From Crocinitomicaceae bacterium (GTDB lineage Bacteria > Bacteroidota > Bacteroidia > Flavobacteriales_D > Crocinitomicaceae), in NCBI GenBank assembly GCA_022447585.1, contig JAKVAR010000002.1, positions 124,001 through 188,000 on the forward strand: a stretch of 64,000 nucleotides of DNA, written 5' to 3'. The translations under genes were made by a program, and so were the position numbers. Numbering within the stretch: the stretch's first letter is position 1; every line of letters starts with the position of its first letter. Positions 1 to 8,310 of the stretch are shown here, piece by piece. The notes below the pieces were generated by a model. It did not search any database. It saw only the letters and a list, made by a program, of their open reading frames with translations, and had not been told where the DNA came from.

Positions 1-1955
1 TGAGTCGAGATATTACAAATAGTGGCTATGGAATTCCACCACTAAGAACTTTTTATGGAGACGCAACAAGTGGGACGAATCTTCTTGGGAACTGCACAAA
101 AATCAAAGGGCATCAACATTATCCCAACCAATCTCATACTGATCCAGGAATAAATTGGGACTGGGAGAAGTATTATAGAATGATTAATAACGCTCCAGTA
201 TTCAACACCCTTACAGCAACCTCTAACACAATTTATGACACTGGAGGTCCTGCAGGTGATTATACGGACGACGAAAGAGAATTCTGGCTTATTCAACCAG
301 TAAATGCACAATCTATTACAATTGACTTTACCGTTTTTAATATTGAATCAAGTTATGATAATCTATTCATTTATGATGGTGATAGCATTGATGCCCCATT
401 AATTGGAACATATACAGGCAATAACTCACCAGGAATAATAAGCTCAAGTGGAGGTTCTTTGCTTATTGAATTTAGAAGCGATTGTGGAACTGTATCAAAC
501 GGATGGGAAGCGAATTATACCACACTTTTATCCGATGTTACGGCACCAACGACAGATATACTTTCAAGCGCTGTATGGCACACCACCAATTTCTCGGCTG
601 ACATCATTGACACAGACTCTCAAAGTGGAGTGCAAACTGGCTTTTACTTGCTAGCTGAAAAAGACTTATCGAGCAATCAGTGGAGCTCTAATGGAACTTT
701 TGGTTTTGCACATGAATCATTTGAAGAGGATGCGAATAATTGGACCAATCAAGTTGGTTTATACAGTCATACTGGAACTAACTATAATCAATCCGATTCT
801 ACCCAACAAAACTCAAACAGCTACCTTTCAATTGACCAAAACTCTTTGTTTACTTATTTATATAGTTGGGATCAGGTTATTACTAGTACAGTTAGTAATC
901 AAAGAGCAGGACTTCATTTCTTTTGCGACAATCCTAATTTACCTAATAGAGGCAATTCATACTTCGTGTATTTAAGAGAAAATGACGATAAAGTTCAGTT
1001 ATATTCTGTAGACAATGATGTTATTAACCTGGAGAATGAAGTTAGTTTAACAATTAATTCAGGTCAAACTTATCATTGCAAAACTTCCTATTCACCCTCT
1101 ACAGGCTTGGTAAAAGTATATGTTAATGATTCACTTCTTATTTCTTGGATTGATCCATCTCCATTAACGGCAGGATCGTATATTTCATTGAGGACAGGTG
1201 GGTGTGAAGCAAGTTTCGACAATATATTTGTCTACAAATCAAGACAGCAAACAATTAATATTAGTGCAAGCCCAACAGGGGAGTTTAGTATTGAAAGTGA
1301 ATATGCCATACCTACGGGTCTATGTAAATCAATCTTGGTAGACAGTGCAGAAAACTGGTCTATGATTGATGAAGAGACATTTCTATTAGACTTCACACCA
1401 CCTATAATTGATTTCTTACATGATGGATTAAATTTAGACATGGATACCTTTGCGACAAGCAGTATATCAGCAAACTGGCTCGCAGAAGATATTCATTCTG
1501 ACATTGGTGCTTATGAATTTGCCATTGGTACTTTACCCAATGTAGACGACATTCTTACGTGGACGAATAATGGAACGAACGCAATGTTTACAGCTACCAT
1601 TGCTCCTATTTACAATGAAGTTTATTACGTTTCAATTCGGGCGATCAATCAAGCTGGTTTAAGCGATCAATTTATGTCAAATGGACAACGCTTCATTGAC
1701 AATTTAGGAATAATTGAAAACGCACTTGAACAACTAATTATATATCCCAACCCAAGTAAAGACTATATTCATGTTTTAAACTTGACAGGAATGATTAATC
1801 TAACCATTTACGACAACTACGGACGTATTGTTATGGCGAAAGAAATTGATTCTAATAGTAAAGTAGACATATCCAGTTTTTCCAATGGATGTTACCGAGT
1901 TATGCTTAAGAAAGGTAATTCATTTGTCGTCAAAGAATTACTGATTCGGCATTAA
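1..1955 (+). CDS. Secreted N-acetylmuramoyl-L-alanine amidase-like protein with CUB and type IX sorting domains (5' truncated)
   Basis: The reading frame is open from base 3 with no start before the window edge, so only the C-terminal ~650 residues are seen. The first ~60 residues resemble the end of an Amidase_2/PGRP fold: a GH pair at 108-113 and a THxDPG-like TDPG at 138-149, in the spacing of the zinc-binding His and Asp of AmpD-type amidases, then a WDW. A CUB-like domain follows at about 200-530 (YDNLFIYDG and EFRSDCG motifs). A concanavalin-like jelly-roll region lies at about 690-1230. The last ~70 residues form a type A sorting domain (YPNPSKD start, conserved basic end) for export by the type IX system. 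Peptidoglycan hydrolysis is inferred from the partial motif; the catalytic N-terminal half is outside the window. Confidence 0.75.
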   Translation, partial: SRDITNSGYGIPPLRTFYGDATSGTNLLGNCTKIKGHQHYPNQSHTDPGINWDWEKYYRMINNAPVFNTLTATSNTIYDTGGPAGDYTDDEREFWLIQPVNAQSITIDFTVFNIESSYDNLFIYDGDSIDAPLIGTYTGNNSPGIISSSGGSLLIEFRSDCGTVSNGWEANYTTLLSDVTAPTTDILSSAVWHTTNFSADIIDTDSQSGVQTGFYLLAEKDLSSNQWSSNGTFGFAHESFEEDANNWTNQVGLYSHTGTNYNQSDSTQQNSNSYLSIDQNSLFTYLYSWDQVITSTVSNQRAGLHFFCDNPNLPNRGNSYFVYLRENDDKVQLYSVDNDVINLENEVSLTINSGQTYHCKTSYSPSTGLVKVYVNDSLLISWIDPSPLTAGSYISLRTGGCEASFDNIFVYKSRQQTINISASPTGEFSIESEYAIPTGLCKSILVDSAENWSMIDEETFLLDFTPPIIDFLHDGLNLDMDTFATSSISANWLAEDIHSDIGAYEFAIGTLPNVDDILTWTNNGTNAMFTATIAPIYNEVYYVSIRAINQAGLSDQFMSNGQRFIDNLGIIENALEQLIIYPNPSKDYIHVLNLTGMINLTIYDNYGRIVMAKEIDSNSKVDISSFSNGCYRVMLKKGNSFVVKELLIRH

Positions 1956-1968
1956 AATACAGCAAAAA

Positions 1969-1996
1969 AAAGTCCTGATGCTACCATCAGGACTTT
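1969..1996. terminator. Bidirectional terminator between the amidase gene and rplY
   Basis: A perfect 12-bp stem (AAAGTCCTGATG with CATCAGGACTTT) with a 4-base loop lies between two convergent stop codons. An A-run on its left side and T-runs on its right allow it to work on both strands. Confidence 0.85.
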
Positions 1997-2016
1997 CAAT
2001 ATTTATCTGAATAAGA

Positions 2017-2625
2017 TTACTCAGCAGCAGCCTCAGCCCCTTCTTCAGCTTCCTCTTCTTCGGTCTCATCATCAGCAACGGCACCTCTTGACATTTTAAC
2101 ACCAAGAACTACAGCATTAGATGGCTCACGAAATTGTATTCCTTCAACTTCGATATCAGAAATACGAATAGAATCTCCAATTTTCAATGCGGATATATCC
2201 AATACAATTGCTTCTGGTAAAGATCCAGGTAAACCGATAACTCTTAGCATTCTATAAGGTTGTCTCAATTTACCACCATTCATCACACCTGGTGCAGCAC
2301 CTGACGTTCTAACCGGAAGGCTCAACTTAACTGGTTTCTTATCGTTTAACTCCAAGAAATCAATGTGCACTGGCTTATCTTTTACAGGATGCATTTGCTT
2401 ATCCTGAATGATCGCCAATGCTTTCTTACCATCAATATCCAATTCTACTTGATATACATCTGGAGAAAATATTAATTTTTCAATGTCTACTGACCTTACA
2501 GAAAAGTGAGTCTGCTCACCAGATCCATAAAGCACACAAGGAACCTTACCTGCACTTCTTAATGCAGAATTGTCCTTCTTCCCTACGCTCGCTCTAACCG
2601 AACCGCTCAATTGCGCTTTTTTCAT
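2017..2625 (-). CDS. rplY: 50S ribosomal protein L25/general stress protein Ctc
   Basis: L25 of the long Ctc/TL5 type, 202 residues. It binds 5S rRNA in the large ribosomal subunit. The N-terminal L25 fold covers about residues 1-90 (VLYGSGEQTHFSV region), the TL5 beta domain about 95-185 (HIDFLELN, then LPVRTSG), and an acidic tail rich in Glu and Ala ends the protein. The gene follows prs on the same strand, a common bacterial arrangement; pth, often the next gene, is absent here and a terminator follows. The whole gap to prs is a tetranucleotide repeat, so the ribosome-loading region of rplY is made of that repeat. Confidence 0.95.
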   Translation of the reverse strand: MKKAQLSGSVRASVGKKDNSALRSAGKVPCVLYGSGEQTHFSVRSVDIEKLIFSPDVYQVELDIDGKKALAIIQDKQMHPVKDKPVHIDFLELNDKKPVKLSLPVRTSGAAPGVMNGGKLRQPYRMLRVIGLPGSLPEAIVLDISALKIGDSIRISDIEVEGIQFREPSNAVVLGVKMSRGAVADDETEEEEAEEGAEAAAE

Positions 2626-2626
2626 G

Positions 2627-2654
2627 TTTATTTATTTATTTATTTATTTATTTA
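2627..2654. repeat. (TTTA)7 tandem repeat at the prs-rplY junction
   Basis: Seven perfect tandem copies of TTTA (TAAA on the coding strand). The run begins one base before the rplY start codon and takes in the stop codon of prs. It fills the entire intergenic space and replaces any Shine-Dalgarno sequence. Confidence 0.97.
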
Positions 2655-3587
2655 TGAGATTATAAAATGTGAACTAATTGATTCATTGTTAACCATACGT
2701 TTAATAACATCGGCGAATAAATCCGCAACACTGATTACACGAATCTTATCATGTGATTTACCCAAAGGAATTGTATCCGTTACAATCAACTCTGTAATTG
2801 AAGAGTTTGTGATTCTATCGAATGCAGGCCCTGAAAGAACCGCGTGAGTACAAAATGCACGAACACTGTTCGCTCCTTTCTCCATGAATAAATCAGCAGC
2901 TTTAGTTAACGTTCCTGCAGTGTCACACATGTCATCGACAAGGATAACATCTTTACCTGTAACATCTCCAATAACCGTCATTTCTGCCACTTCATTTGCT
3001 TTCTTACGTTGTTTATGACAAATTGCCAATCCAACATCAAGTCTTTTAGCATAAGAGTTTGATCTTTTGGTACCTCCAGCATCTGGAGCAGCCATAATCA
3101 AATTCCCATTATTTAATTTTTCGATTTCAGGGTAGAAAATCGTAGAGCCAAACAAGTGATCAACAGGAACTTCAAAGAAACCTTGAATTTGATCAGCATG
3201 TAAATCCATTGTCATGATACGATCGATACCAGCAGCCATTAACATATTAGCAACTAACTTCGCTCCAATAGCAACACGTGGCTTATCTTTTCTATCTTGG
3301 CGTGCAAAACCGAAATAAGGAATAACAACGATGATTTTTCTGGCCGATGCACGTTTTGCAGCATCCACCATTAATAACAATTCAAATAAGTTGTCGGCAG
3401 GTGGCATTGTAGATTGCACAATAAACACATCATTTCCCCTCACAGTTTCTTCAAAAGAAGGTTGAAATTCACCATCGCTAAAGTCTGTTACTTTAACGTC
3501 TCCTAAACAAACACCATACGAAGCCGCTATCTTTTCAGCTAGAACTTTAGACGCGCGGCCCGAAAATATTTTTACTCCTGCAGACAT
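2652..3587 (-). CDS. prs: Ribose-phosphate pyrophosphokinase
   Basis: Makes PRPP from ribose 5-phosphate and ATP for nucleotide, His, Trp and NAD synthesis in the cytoplasm. The 311-residue length is normal for class I enzymes. Visible motifs are the flexible-loop region PYFGFARQDRK (about residues 90-100), the DLHADQIQGFF signature (about 127-137), and the PRPP-binding loop VDDMCDTAGT (about 217-226). It has its own consensus promoter just upstream (3607-3640) with a leader of about a dozen bases, and is co-transcribed with rplY. Confidence 0.97.
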   Translation of the reverse strand: MSAGVKIFSGRASKVLAEKIAASYGVCLGDVKVTDFSDGEFQPSFEETVRGNDVFIVQSTMPPADNLFELLLMVDAAKRASARKIIVVIPYFGFARQDRKDKPRVAIGAKLVANMLMAAGIDRIMTMDLHADQIQGFFEVPVDHLFGSTIFYPEIEKLNNGNLIMAAPDAGGTKRSNSYAKRLDVGLAICHKQRKKANEVAEMTVIGDVTGKDVILVDDMCDTAGTLTKAADLFMEKGANSVRAFCTHAVLSGPAFDRITNSSITELIVTDTIPLGKSHDKIRVISVADLFADVIKRMVNNESISSHFIIS

Positions 3588-3606
3588 AACTTATAATTCA
3601 AGGGCG

Positions 3607-3640
3607 CAAAGGTAGTATATTTTAATATAATTATACACAA
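3607..3640 (-). promoter_or_regulatory. Bacteroidota-type promoter of prs-rplY
   Basis: On the minus strand, TTG (3638-3640), 23 bases, then TACCTTTG (3607-3614). This matches the sigma-ABfr consensus TTG-N17-23-TAnnTTTG exactly. The -7 box lies 19 bases before the prs start codon. Confidence 0.75.
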
Positions 3641-3662
3641 CCTAATTGTTAATTTCTCCATT

Positions 3663-4217
3663 TTAAGGCGACTTGAGGATATCCTCAGGTAAAATACCAT
3701 CAACACCATTTGTTAAAGTCTCTTTTAAAAACAATGTGCTCCTTTCAAACGCTGGGATAGAGACCGTTACAATCTTCTTTACGGGATAATACACCAAAGA
3801 AACCTTTTTCGTTTTTTCACTAATAAAATCTCCCTTTTCATCATAAGATTCCATCAAAAGTATGATTCCTCCAAAAACGAAAGTCATTTTTAACATTGAA
3901 AAGAAAACTCCTAGAAACTTATTTGCCAAACTTAATTGTACAACAGAAACTACCTTCTCAAGTGCCTTACCACCAAAATAGACCAATGCTCCGATAATCA
4001 AAAAAACAATAGTAAAAGAGATAGCTGGTAAATATTCAGAACTAACATTGAATGCGTTCTTCAAACTATTTGACGCCACATCGGAAAAATGAATCCCCGC
4101 ATAAAGACCAATAAACAATGCTAAGAAACTAAATAATTCTATTATGAACCCCTTTTTGAATCCGCGCCAAGCTGCGTAGATTAGAAGTCCCATGAAAATA
4201 AAATCGATAAAATTCAT
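3663..4217 (-). CDS. CvpA family membrane protein
   Basis: A 184-residue protein starting MNFIDFIFMGLL, with four predicted hydrophobic segments in about the first 130 residues and a polar C-terminus. It matches the CvpA/colicin V production family (WRGFKKGFIIELFSF region, then a long helix ending in GGKALEKVV). The molecular role of the family is poorly known; it is usually described as an inner-membrane protein. The start lies 15 bases after the stop of the YceI-like lipoprotein gene, so the two are probably co-transcribed. Transcription of prs starts afresh downstream. Confidence 0.85.
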   Translation of the reverse strand: MNFIDFIFMGLLIYAAWRGFKKGFIIELFSFLALFIGLYAGIHFSDVASNSLKNAFNVSSEYLPAISFTIVFLIIGALVYFGGKALEKVVSVVQLSLANKFLGVFFSMLKMTFVFGGIILLMESYDEKGDFISEKTKKVSLVYYPVKKIVTVSIPAFERSTLFLKETLTNGVDGILPEDILKSP

Positions 4218-4232
4218 TCGATTGACTATCGA

Positions 4233-4865
4233 TTAGCAATCAGATTTTAGTGTTGTACTAAAAGACAATTGAACTTCTGACCATAGTTTGGAAATACCGT
4301 CCTCTCCTGTATGTAAATCTTTACAAATCTCATTTAAAGCATCAATCCCGGTAATTGCATTCCACGAAGCAACGTCAATCATTGTATCAAATGTGAATTT
4401 ATTATTTTCAAAAGTATAATCTCCTTCTACGTCTATACTCATTCCATTCATGTTGATATTAATCACACATTTGCCATTTTCATCAATTGAAACAACATTT
4501 CCAATGATTTCACTTGTATTGATTGTTTCGAAAAAGTTTGTTGCAATCTTTAAATTTCGTTCTTCATTGTTTGTTTCAACTGAAGCCGTATTCATTTTAA
4601 ATGCCATAGAATTCAAAACAGCCATTGCGTCATCAGAAGACTCGCTTGTTACTTCAATTTCATTAAATCCTCCAACCACAGCAACCTTGGCTGTTGTCTT
4701 AAAAGCAGTCCATTGAAAATTTGTTGAACCTTCATTGTAAGAATAAAAACATGCAGGAACCACATTTTCTACAACTGCGTTATCCACTTCTGTCGAGTCA
4801 CCTTTACAAGAAGAAAAACTGAATAAAACTGACATTCCTGCCGCTACAAATATTGCCTTTTTCAT
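4233..4865 (-). CDS. YceI-like lipoprotein
   Basis: A 210-residue exported lipoprotein. The signal peptide ends in a lipobox (FSFSSC, Cys20). The mature part has the pattern of the YceI/lipid-binding lipocalin-like family: FQWTAFKTTAKVAVVGGF at about residues 51-68 is the family opening, followed by alternating beta strands. YceI proteins bind isoprenoid lipids in a beta barrel; ligand and role here are unknown. It leads a short operon with the CvpA gene. Confidence 0.8.
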   Translation of the reverse strand: MKKAIFVAAGMSVLFSFSSCKGDSTEVDNAVVENVVPACFYSYNEGSTNFQWTAFKTTAKVAVVGGFNEIEVTSESSDDAMAVLNSMAFKMNTASVETNNEERNLKIATNFFETINTSEIIGNVVSIDENGKCVININMNGMSIDVEGDYTFENNKFTFDTMIDVASWNAITGIDALNEICKDLHTGEDGISKLWSEVQLSFSTTLKSDC

Positions 4866-4953
4866 ATTTCAAATTTTCCTCTAAGATACGAATTACTGAA
4901 TAAAGTAATTGCTATTTTATGAGCTATTCACCGTGAATGTCTATTTTCGTTAT

Positions 4954-5313
4954 ATGGATTATGATATTGAATTAAAATTTCAACAAGTCAAAACGCAACT
5001 TGAATCAAAATTTGGTGAGGGGATGGATATGCAGGCTATATTATTTCTTGTCGGTGTAAATGAATTAGGCATTGGCTACAAGGAATTTTCTAAGGCTGAA
5101 AAAACTGATTTGCTTCATGTAGCCATATGTACACTATTAGAACCTTACGGTTATTACGAATTTGAAGGTCGGGATGAAGAACAATGGCCTCACTTCAAAC
5201 TCGTAAAAGAGATTCCAAACATCAATGATAGAGAGCAACAACATTTATTGAAGGAAGCATTAACAGCTTATTTTGTTCAGAATGATTATGTAACGATCGC
5301 TTCTAGCACTTAA
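4954..5313 (+). CDS. Conserved hypothetical protein of Bacteroidota
   Basis: A soluble acidic protein of 119 residues with no signal peptide. I chose the ATG at 4954 (MDYDIELKF) over an in-frame one at 4909, because the extra 15 residues do not resemble a domain start and overlap the likely promoter region. The core reads as a small alpha-helical protein (MQAILFLVGVNELG, then KTDLLHVAICTLL and GYYEFEG). It resembles a short family that I recall from flavobacterial genomes, but I can give no function. It lies directly upstream of rseP, with a separate -7 element in between. Confidence 0.75.
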   Translation: MDYDIELKFQQVKTQLESKFGEGMDMQAILFLVGVNELGIGYKEFSKAEKTDLLHVAICTLLEPYGYYEFEGRDEEQWPHFKLVKEIPNINDREQQHLLKEALTAYFVQNDYVTIASST

Positions 5314-5318
5314 AACAA

Positions 5319-5326
5319 TATATTTG
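5319..5326 (+). promoter_or_regulatory. Possible -7 promoter element for rseP
   Basis: TATATTTG fits TAnnTTTG and lies 17 bases before the rseP start codon. No TTG is found at the expected -33 spacing. Confidence 0.4.
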
Positions 5327-5343
5327 CAAGCATAAATTTTACT

Positions 5344-6672
5344 ATGGATATTTTAATTAAAGCGGTACAGCTAATTCTGTCACTTTCGATATTAGTCGTA
5401 TTACACGAGTTTGGTCATTATTTAACAGCCAGATACTTCAAAATTAGAGTAGAAAAATTCTACCTTTTCTTCAACCCTTGGTTTTCTCTTTTCAAGAAAA
5501 AAATTGGGGATACAGAGTGGGGTATTGGGTGGCTTCCATTAGGCGGTTATGTTAAAATCTCAGGAATGATTGACGAGTCAATGGATAAGGAGCAAATGGC
5601 CAAACCTGCTGAAGATTGGGAGTTTAGATCTAAACCAGCTTGGCAACGTCTTATCGTTATGATTGGGGGGGTTGTTGTCAACTTAATTGTTGGTGTTTTC
5701 ATTTACATGATGGTCGTTTTTGCTTGGGGAGAAGAACAAATTTTGACAAAAAATCTTGAACATGGATTAAATGTCCATTCAGCATTGGCCAAGTATAATG
5801 TGCATAATGGTGATAATATCCTTTCTATTAATGGTAAAGAAATCACGCATATCAATGATATCAATAATGGTATACTTTTAAGAGATCAGAAGGAATTGAC
5901 AGTTCAACATAAGGATGGTTCAATTGAAAACATAACACTCCCAGAAGGAATTGATTATGAACTATTTGAAGCAGGTGCTTTCCCTGCAGTTACTTTACAA
6001 GGCTATGCTGTAATTCATTCTGTTGATTCTGCTGCAATTGCTGAGCAAATTGGATTTAAAGCTGGTGATCAGATCAAATCTATCGGGAATGAGGATGTTT
6101 ACTTTGGAGATATTCGAGGTGCATTTGATTCTAATGCGGGTAAAACAATAGACATTACAGTATTGAGAGACAATAAGGAAATCACATTGTCAACCCCAGT
6201 TGGGGCTGATAGTACCATAGGAATGGTTTACAACATTGCAGGTTGGATTGAAGCAGATAAAATTGAAACTGTCAAATATGGTTTTGGAGCTAGTATCGGT
6301 CGTGGATTTAATAAAGGTATGACAACGCTTGGTGATTATGTAGGACAGTTAAAATTCTTATTCACTAAGAAAGGAGCCAGCTCTTTAGGAGGGTTTGGAG
6401 CCATTGGAAACTTATTCCCTGCCAAATGGGATTGGGAAAAATTCTGGTTAAATACAGCCCTAATTTCAATCATTTTAGCATTCATGAATATCTTACCTAT
6501 TCCAGCATTAGATGGTGGTCATGTAGTGTTCTTATTGTATGAAATTATAACAGGAAAAGAAGCTCCTGAGAAGGTGTTGGAATATGCTCAATACGCTGGA
6601 TTCTTCATTCTTATGGCACTATTACTCTATGCAAACGGAAATGATATTTATCGAGCTATATTGGGAGGATAA
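5344..6672 (+). CDS. rseP: RIP metalloprotease RseP (site-2 protease)
   Basis: Inner-membrane zinc protease of 442 residues that cuts transmembrane segments, typically of anti-sigma factors and signal peptide remnants. The zinc site HEFGH is at residues 21-25 in the first membrane helix. The second half-site, NxxPxxxLDGG, is at about 382-391 in a C-terminal helix. One clear PDZ domain lies at about residues 205-280 (AEQIGFKAGDQIKSIG), with a more degenerate one at about 130-195, giving the usual tandem-PDZ layout. It is followed by a strong terminator. Confidence 0.95.
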   Translation: MDILIKAVQLILSLSILVVLHEFGHYLTARYFKIRVEKFYLFFNPWFSLFKKKIGDTEWGIGWLPLGGYVKISGMIDESMDKEQMAKPAEDWEFRSKPAWQRLIVMIGGVVVNLIVGVFIYMMVVFAWGEEQILTKNLEHGLNVHSALAKYNVHNGDNILSINGKEITHINDINNGILLRDQKELTVQHKDGSIENITLPEGIDYELFEAGAFPAVTLQGYAVIHSVDSAAIAEQIGFKAGDQIKSIGNEDVYFGDIRGAFDSNAGKTIDITVLRDNKEITLSTPVGADSTIGMVYNIAGWIEADKIETVKYGFGASIGRGFNKGMTTLGDYVGQLKFLFTKKGASSLGGFGAIGNLFPAKWDWEKFWLNTALISIILAFMNILPIPALDGGHVVFLLYEIITGKEAPEKVLEYAQYAGFFILMALLLYANGNDIYRAILGG

Positions 6673-6687
6673 AAATTCTCAATTCAT

Positions 6688-6722
6688 AAAAAAGGGGAGG
6701 CCAATTGCCTCCCCTTTTTTTT
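6688..6722. terminator. Bidirectional terminator between rseP and the DUF1501 gene
   Basis: Stem GGGGAGGC (6694-6701) pairs with GCCTCCCC (6707-6714) around a 5-base loop. It is flanked by six A on the left and eight T on the right, so it can stop transcription from both converging genes. Confidence 0.9.
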
Positions 6723-6738
6723 CATTTAATAAAATCTA

Positions 6739-8292
6739 TTATTTTGCTTTCAAGAATTTACAATTTACATTTCCCGATATTTTTTGAATATTCACAATAT
6801 ATTCTCCTTGATTCAAACCCTTAAGTTCAAGTTTAATATCATGTCTTCCCTGATTAAGGTTTCCATCGAACACATCAGCAACCTGTTTCCCTATTAGGTC
6901 AAAGACCACAATCTTGACCCACTCATTTTGAGTAACAAACCTAATCGTTGAATTGCCAAATGATGGATTAGGGAAGATCAGCGCTTTATCGTTCGTTAAA
7001 TCCTCTTCTTCGTCAATACCGACAGAACAAGCTCCAAGCATTGGATAATAGGTAATAGAATGTTCAAATAAACTTTGAACATCTGAGTTACCAACTCCGA
7101 ACCAATCCTTCAAAATCGATGCGTAAACATCTCTAAAATCAATCTCCATTGGAATTCCAGCTTGGTTCACAACTGTATCTCCAACAATTGGGTTATTCCC
7201 CATAATAGAGAAATCAAGGCAAGTACCAAATAGAAATAATGGAGCCGCATCACCATGATCAGTTCCATAGCTTGCATTAGACGCAATCTGTCGACCAAAC
7301 TCAGAAAATGTCATTCCAGCAACTCTATCTTCTAGGCCTAACAATTGCAAATCATCTTGGAATGCTGTAATTGCATCAGATAAACCTTTAATTAAATCTG
7401 CATGATTCCCTGTTGTCGCGTCTAATGAATTCACCTGTGCATCATGCGTATCAAAACCATTGATATTTAGTATATATACTTTTGATTGTAAACCTCCAGA
7501 AATCATCTGTGCAACGTATTGCAGTTGAGTTGCTAACGGATTTGATGAATCATACAACGTAGACATCGTATTTCCAGCATTGGCCGCATTATTAATTTGC
7601 CCCCCATATGCATTTGCTTGATCAATTAAGGTTGTTAAATAATCAATATGAGAACCGTAATACGTTCCATCATCAATTGCACCACTGGCTGCTAAATTAT
7701 ACACCTCGAAAGGGTTATTCACAGCATGACTAAAATTAGCCATCAAACCTTGACAAGTTGCAGAAACCTCATATCCCATACTAATAGCAAAAGGGTCTGG
7801 ATTCTGCGCATCTGGGTAATCATCTGGGTAACCGGGGAAATGATTATCAAAATCACGCCCTAACCACCCTGTATTTGCATCAGTATCAATTAAACCAGAA
7901 CTCCAAATGTCCATTGACCTAAAATGTGATCTATTTTGTTCGGGGTAACCAACATTCTGAATAATTCCTAATTTACCCGAATCATACATACTTTTCATGC
8001 CTGACATAACTGGATGTAATCCGACATCATTGGTCAACGACAAAACCTGGTTTTCAGGAATTAAAATATTATTCCGTTGAATTGCTAAGTTCGAATACTG
8101 ATCTCTCGGAATAACAGTGTTTAAACCATCATTCCCTCCATTCAATCGTATAATGACAAGTACTCTATCCTCTGCACTTTTCGCCACATTAAACAATTGC
8201 TTACCGATCGATTGAAATTTCATTTCATTCAATAAAATTGGAGTTCCCGCAGAGGCAAGTGCTAGACTTTTTAGAAAATTTCTTCTTTTCAT
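6739..8292 (-). CDS. DUF1501 domain protein with type IX sorting domain
   Basis: A 517-residue exported protein. The N-terminus (MKRRNFLKSLALASAG) looks like a twin-arginine-like or Sec signal. Residues about 40-420 form the DUF1501 domain, a member of the alkaline phosphatase/sulfatase-like superfamily: VLVIRLNGGNDGLNT near the start, NGFDTHDAQ in the middle, MTFSEFGRQIASN and TDHGDAAP near the end. The last ~80 residues are a type A sorting domain (FPNPSFGNS, ending KFLKAK). Its substrate is unknown. It is translated 18 bases after the DUF1800 gene; the pair is conserved across Bacteroidota and Planctomycetota. Confidence 0.9.
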   Translation of the reverse strand: MKRRNFLKSLALASAGTPILLNEMKFQSIGKQLFNVAKSAEDRVLVIIRLNGGNDGLNTVIPRDQYSNLAIQRNNILIPENQVLSLTNDVGLHPVMSGMKSMYDSGKLGIIQNVGYPEQNRSHFRSMDIWSSGLIDTDANTGWLGRDFDNHFPGYPDDYPDAQNPDPFAISMGYEVSATCQGLMANFSHAVNNPFEVYNLAASGAIDDGTYYGSHIDYLTTLIDQANAYGGQINNAANAGNTMSTLYDSSNPLATQLQYVAQMISGGLQSKVYILNINGFDTHDAQVNSLDATTGNHADLIKGLSDAITAFQDDLQLLGLEDRVAGMTFSEFGRQIASNASYGTDHGDAAPLFLFGTCLDFSIMGNNPIVGDTVVNQAGIPMEIDFRDVYASILKDWFGVGNSDVQSLFEHSITYYPMLGACSVGIDEEEDLTNDKALIFPNPSFGNSTIRFVTQNEWVKIVVFDLIGKQVADVFDGNLNQGRHDIKLELKGLNQGEYIVNIQKISGNVNCKFLKAK

Positions 8293-8310
8293 TGCTTTTC
8301 TTTTTGGGGA

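Noticed and set aside
42-311. Minus-strand open frame of 89 codons
   Set aside because: It lies antisense to the amidase/CUB frame, which is continuous and rich in domain signal; composition and lack of motifs suggest a shadow.
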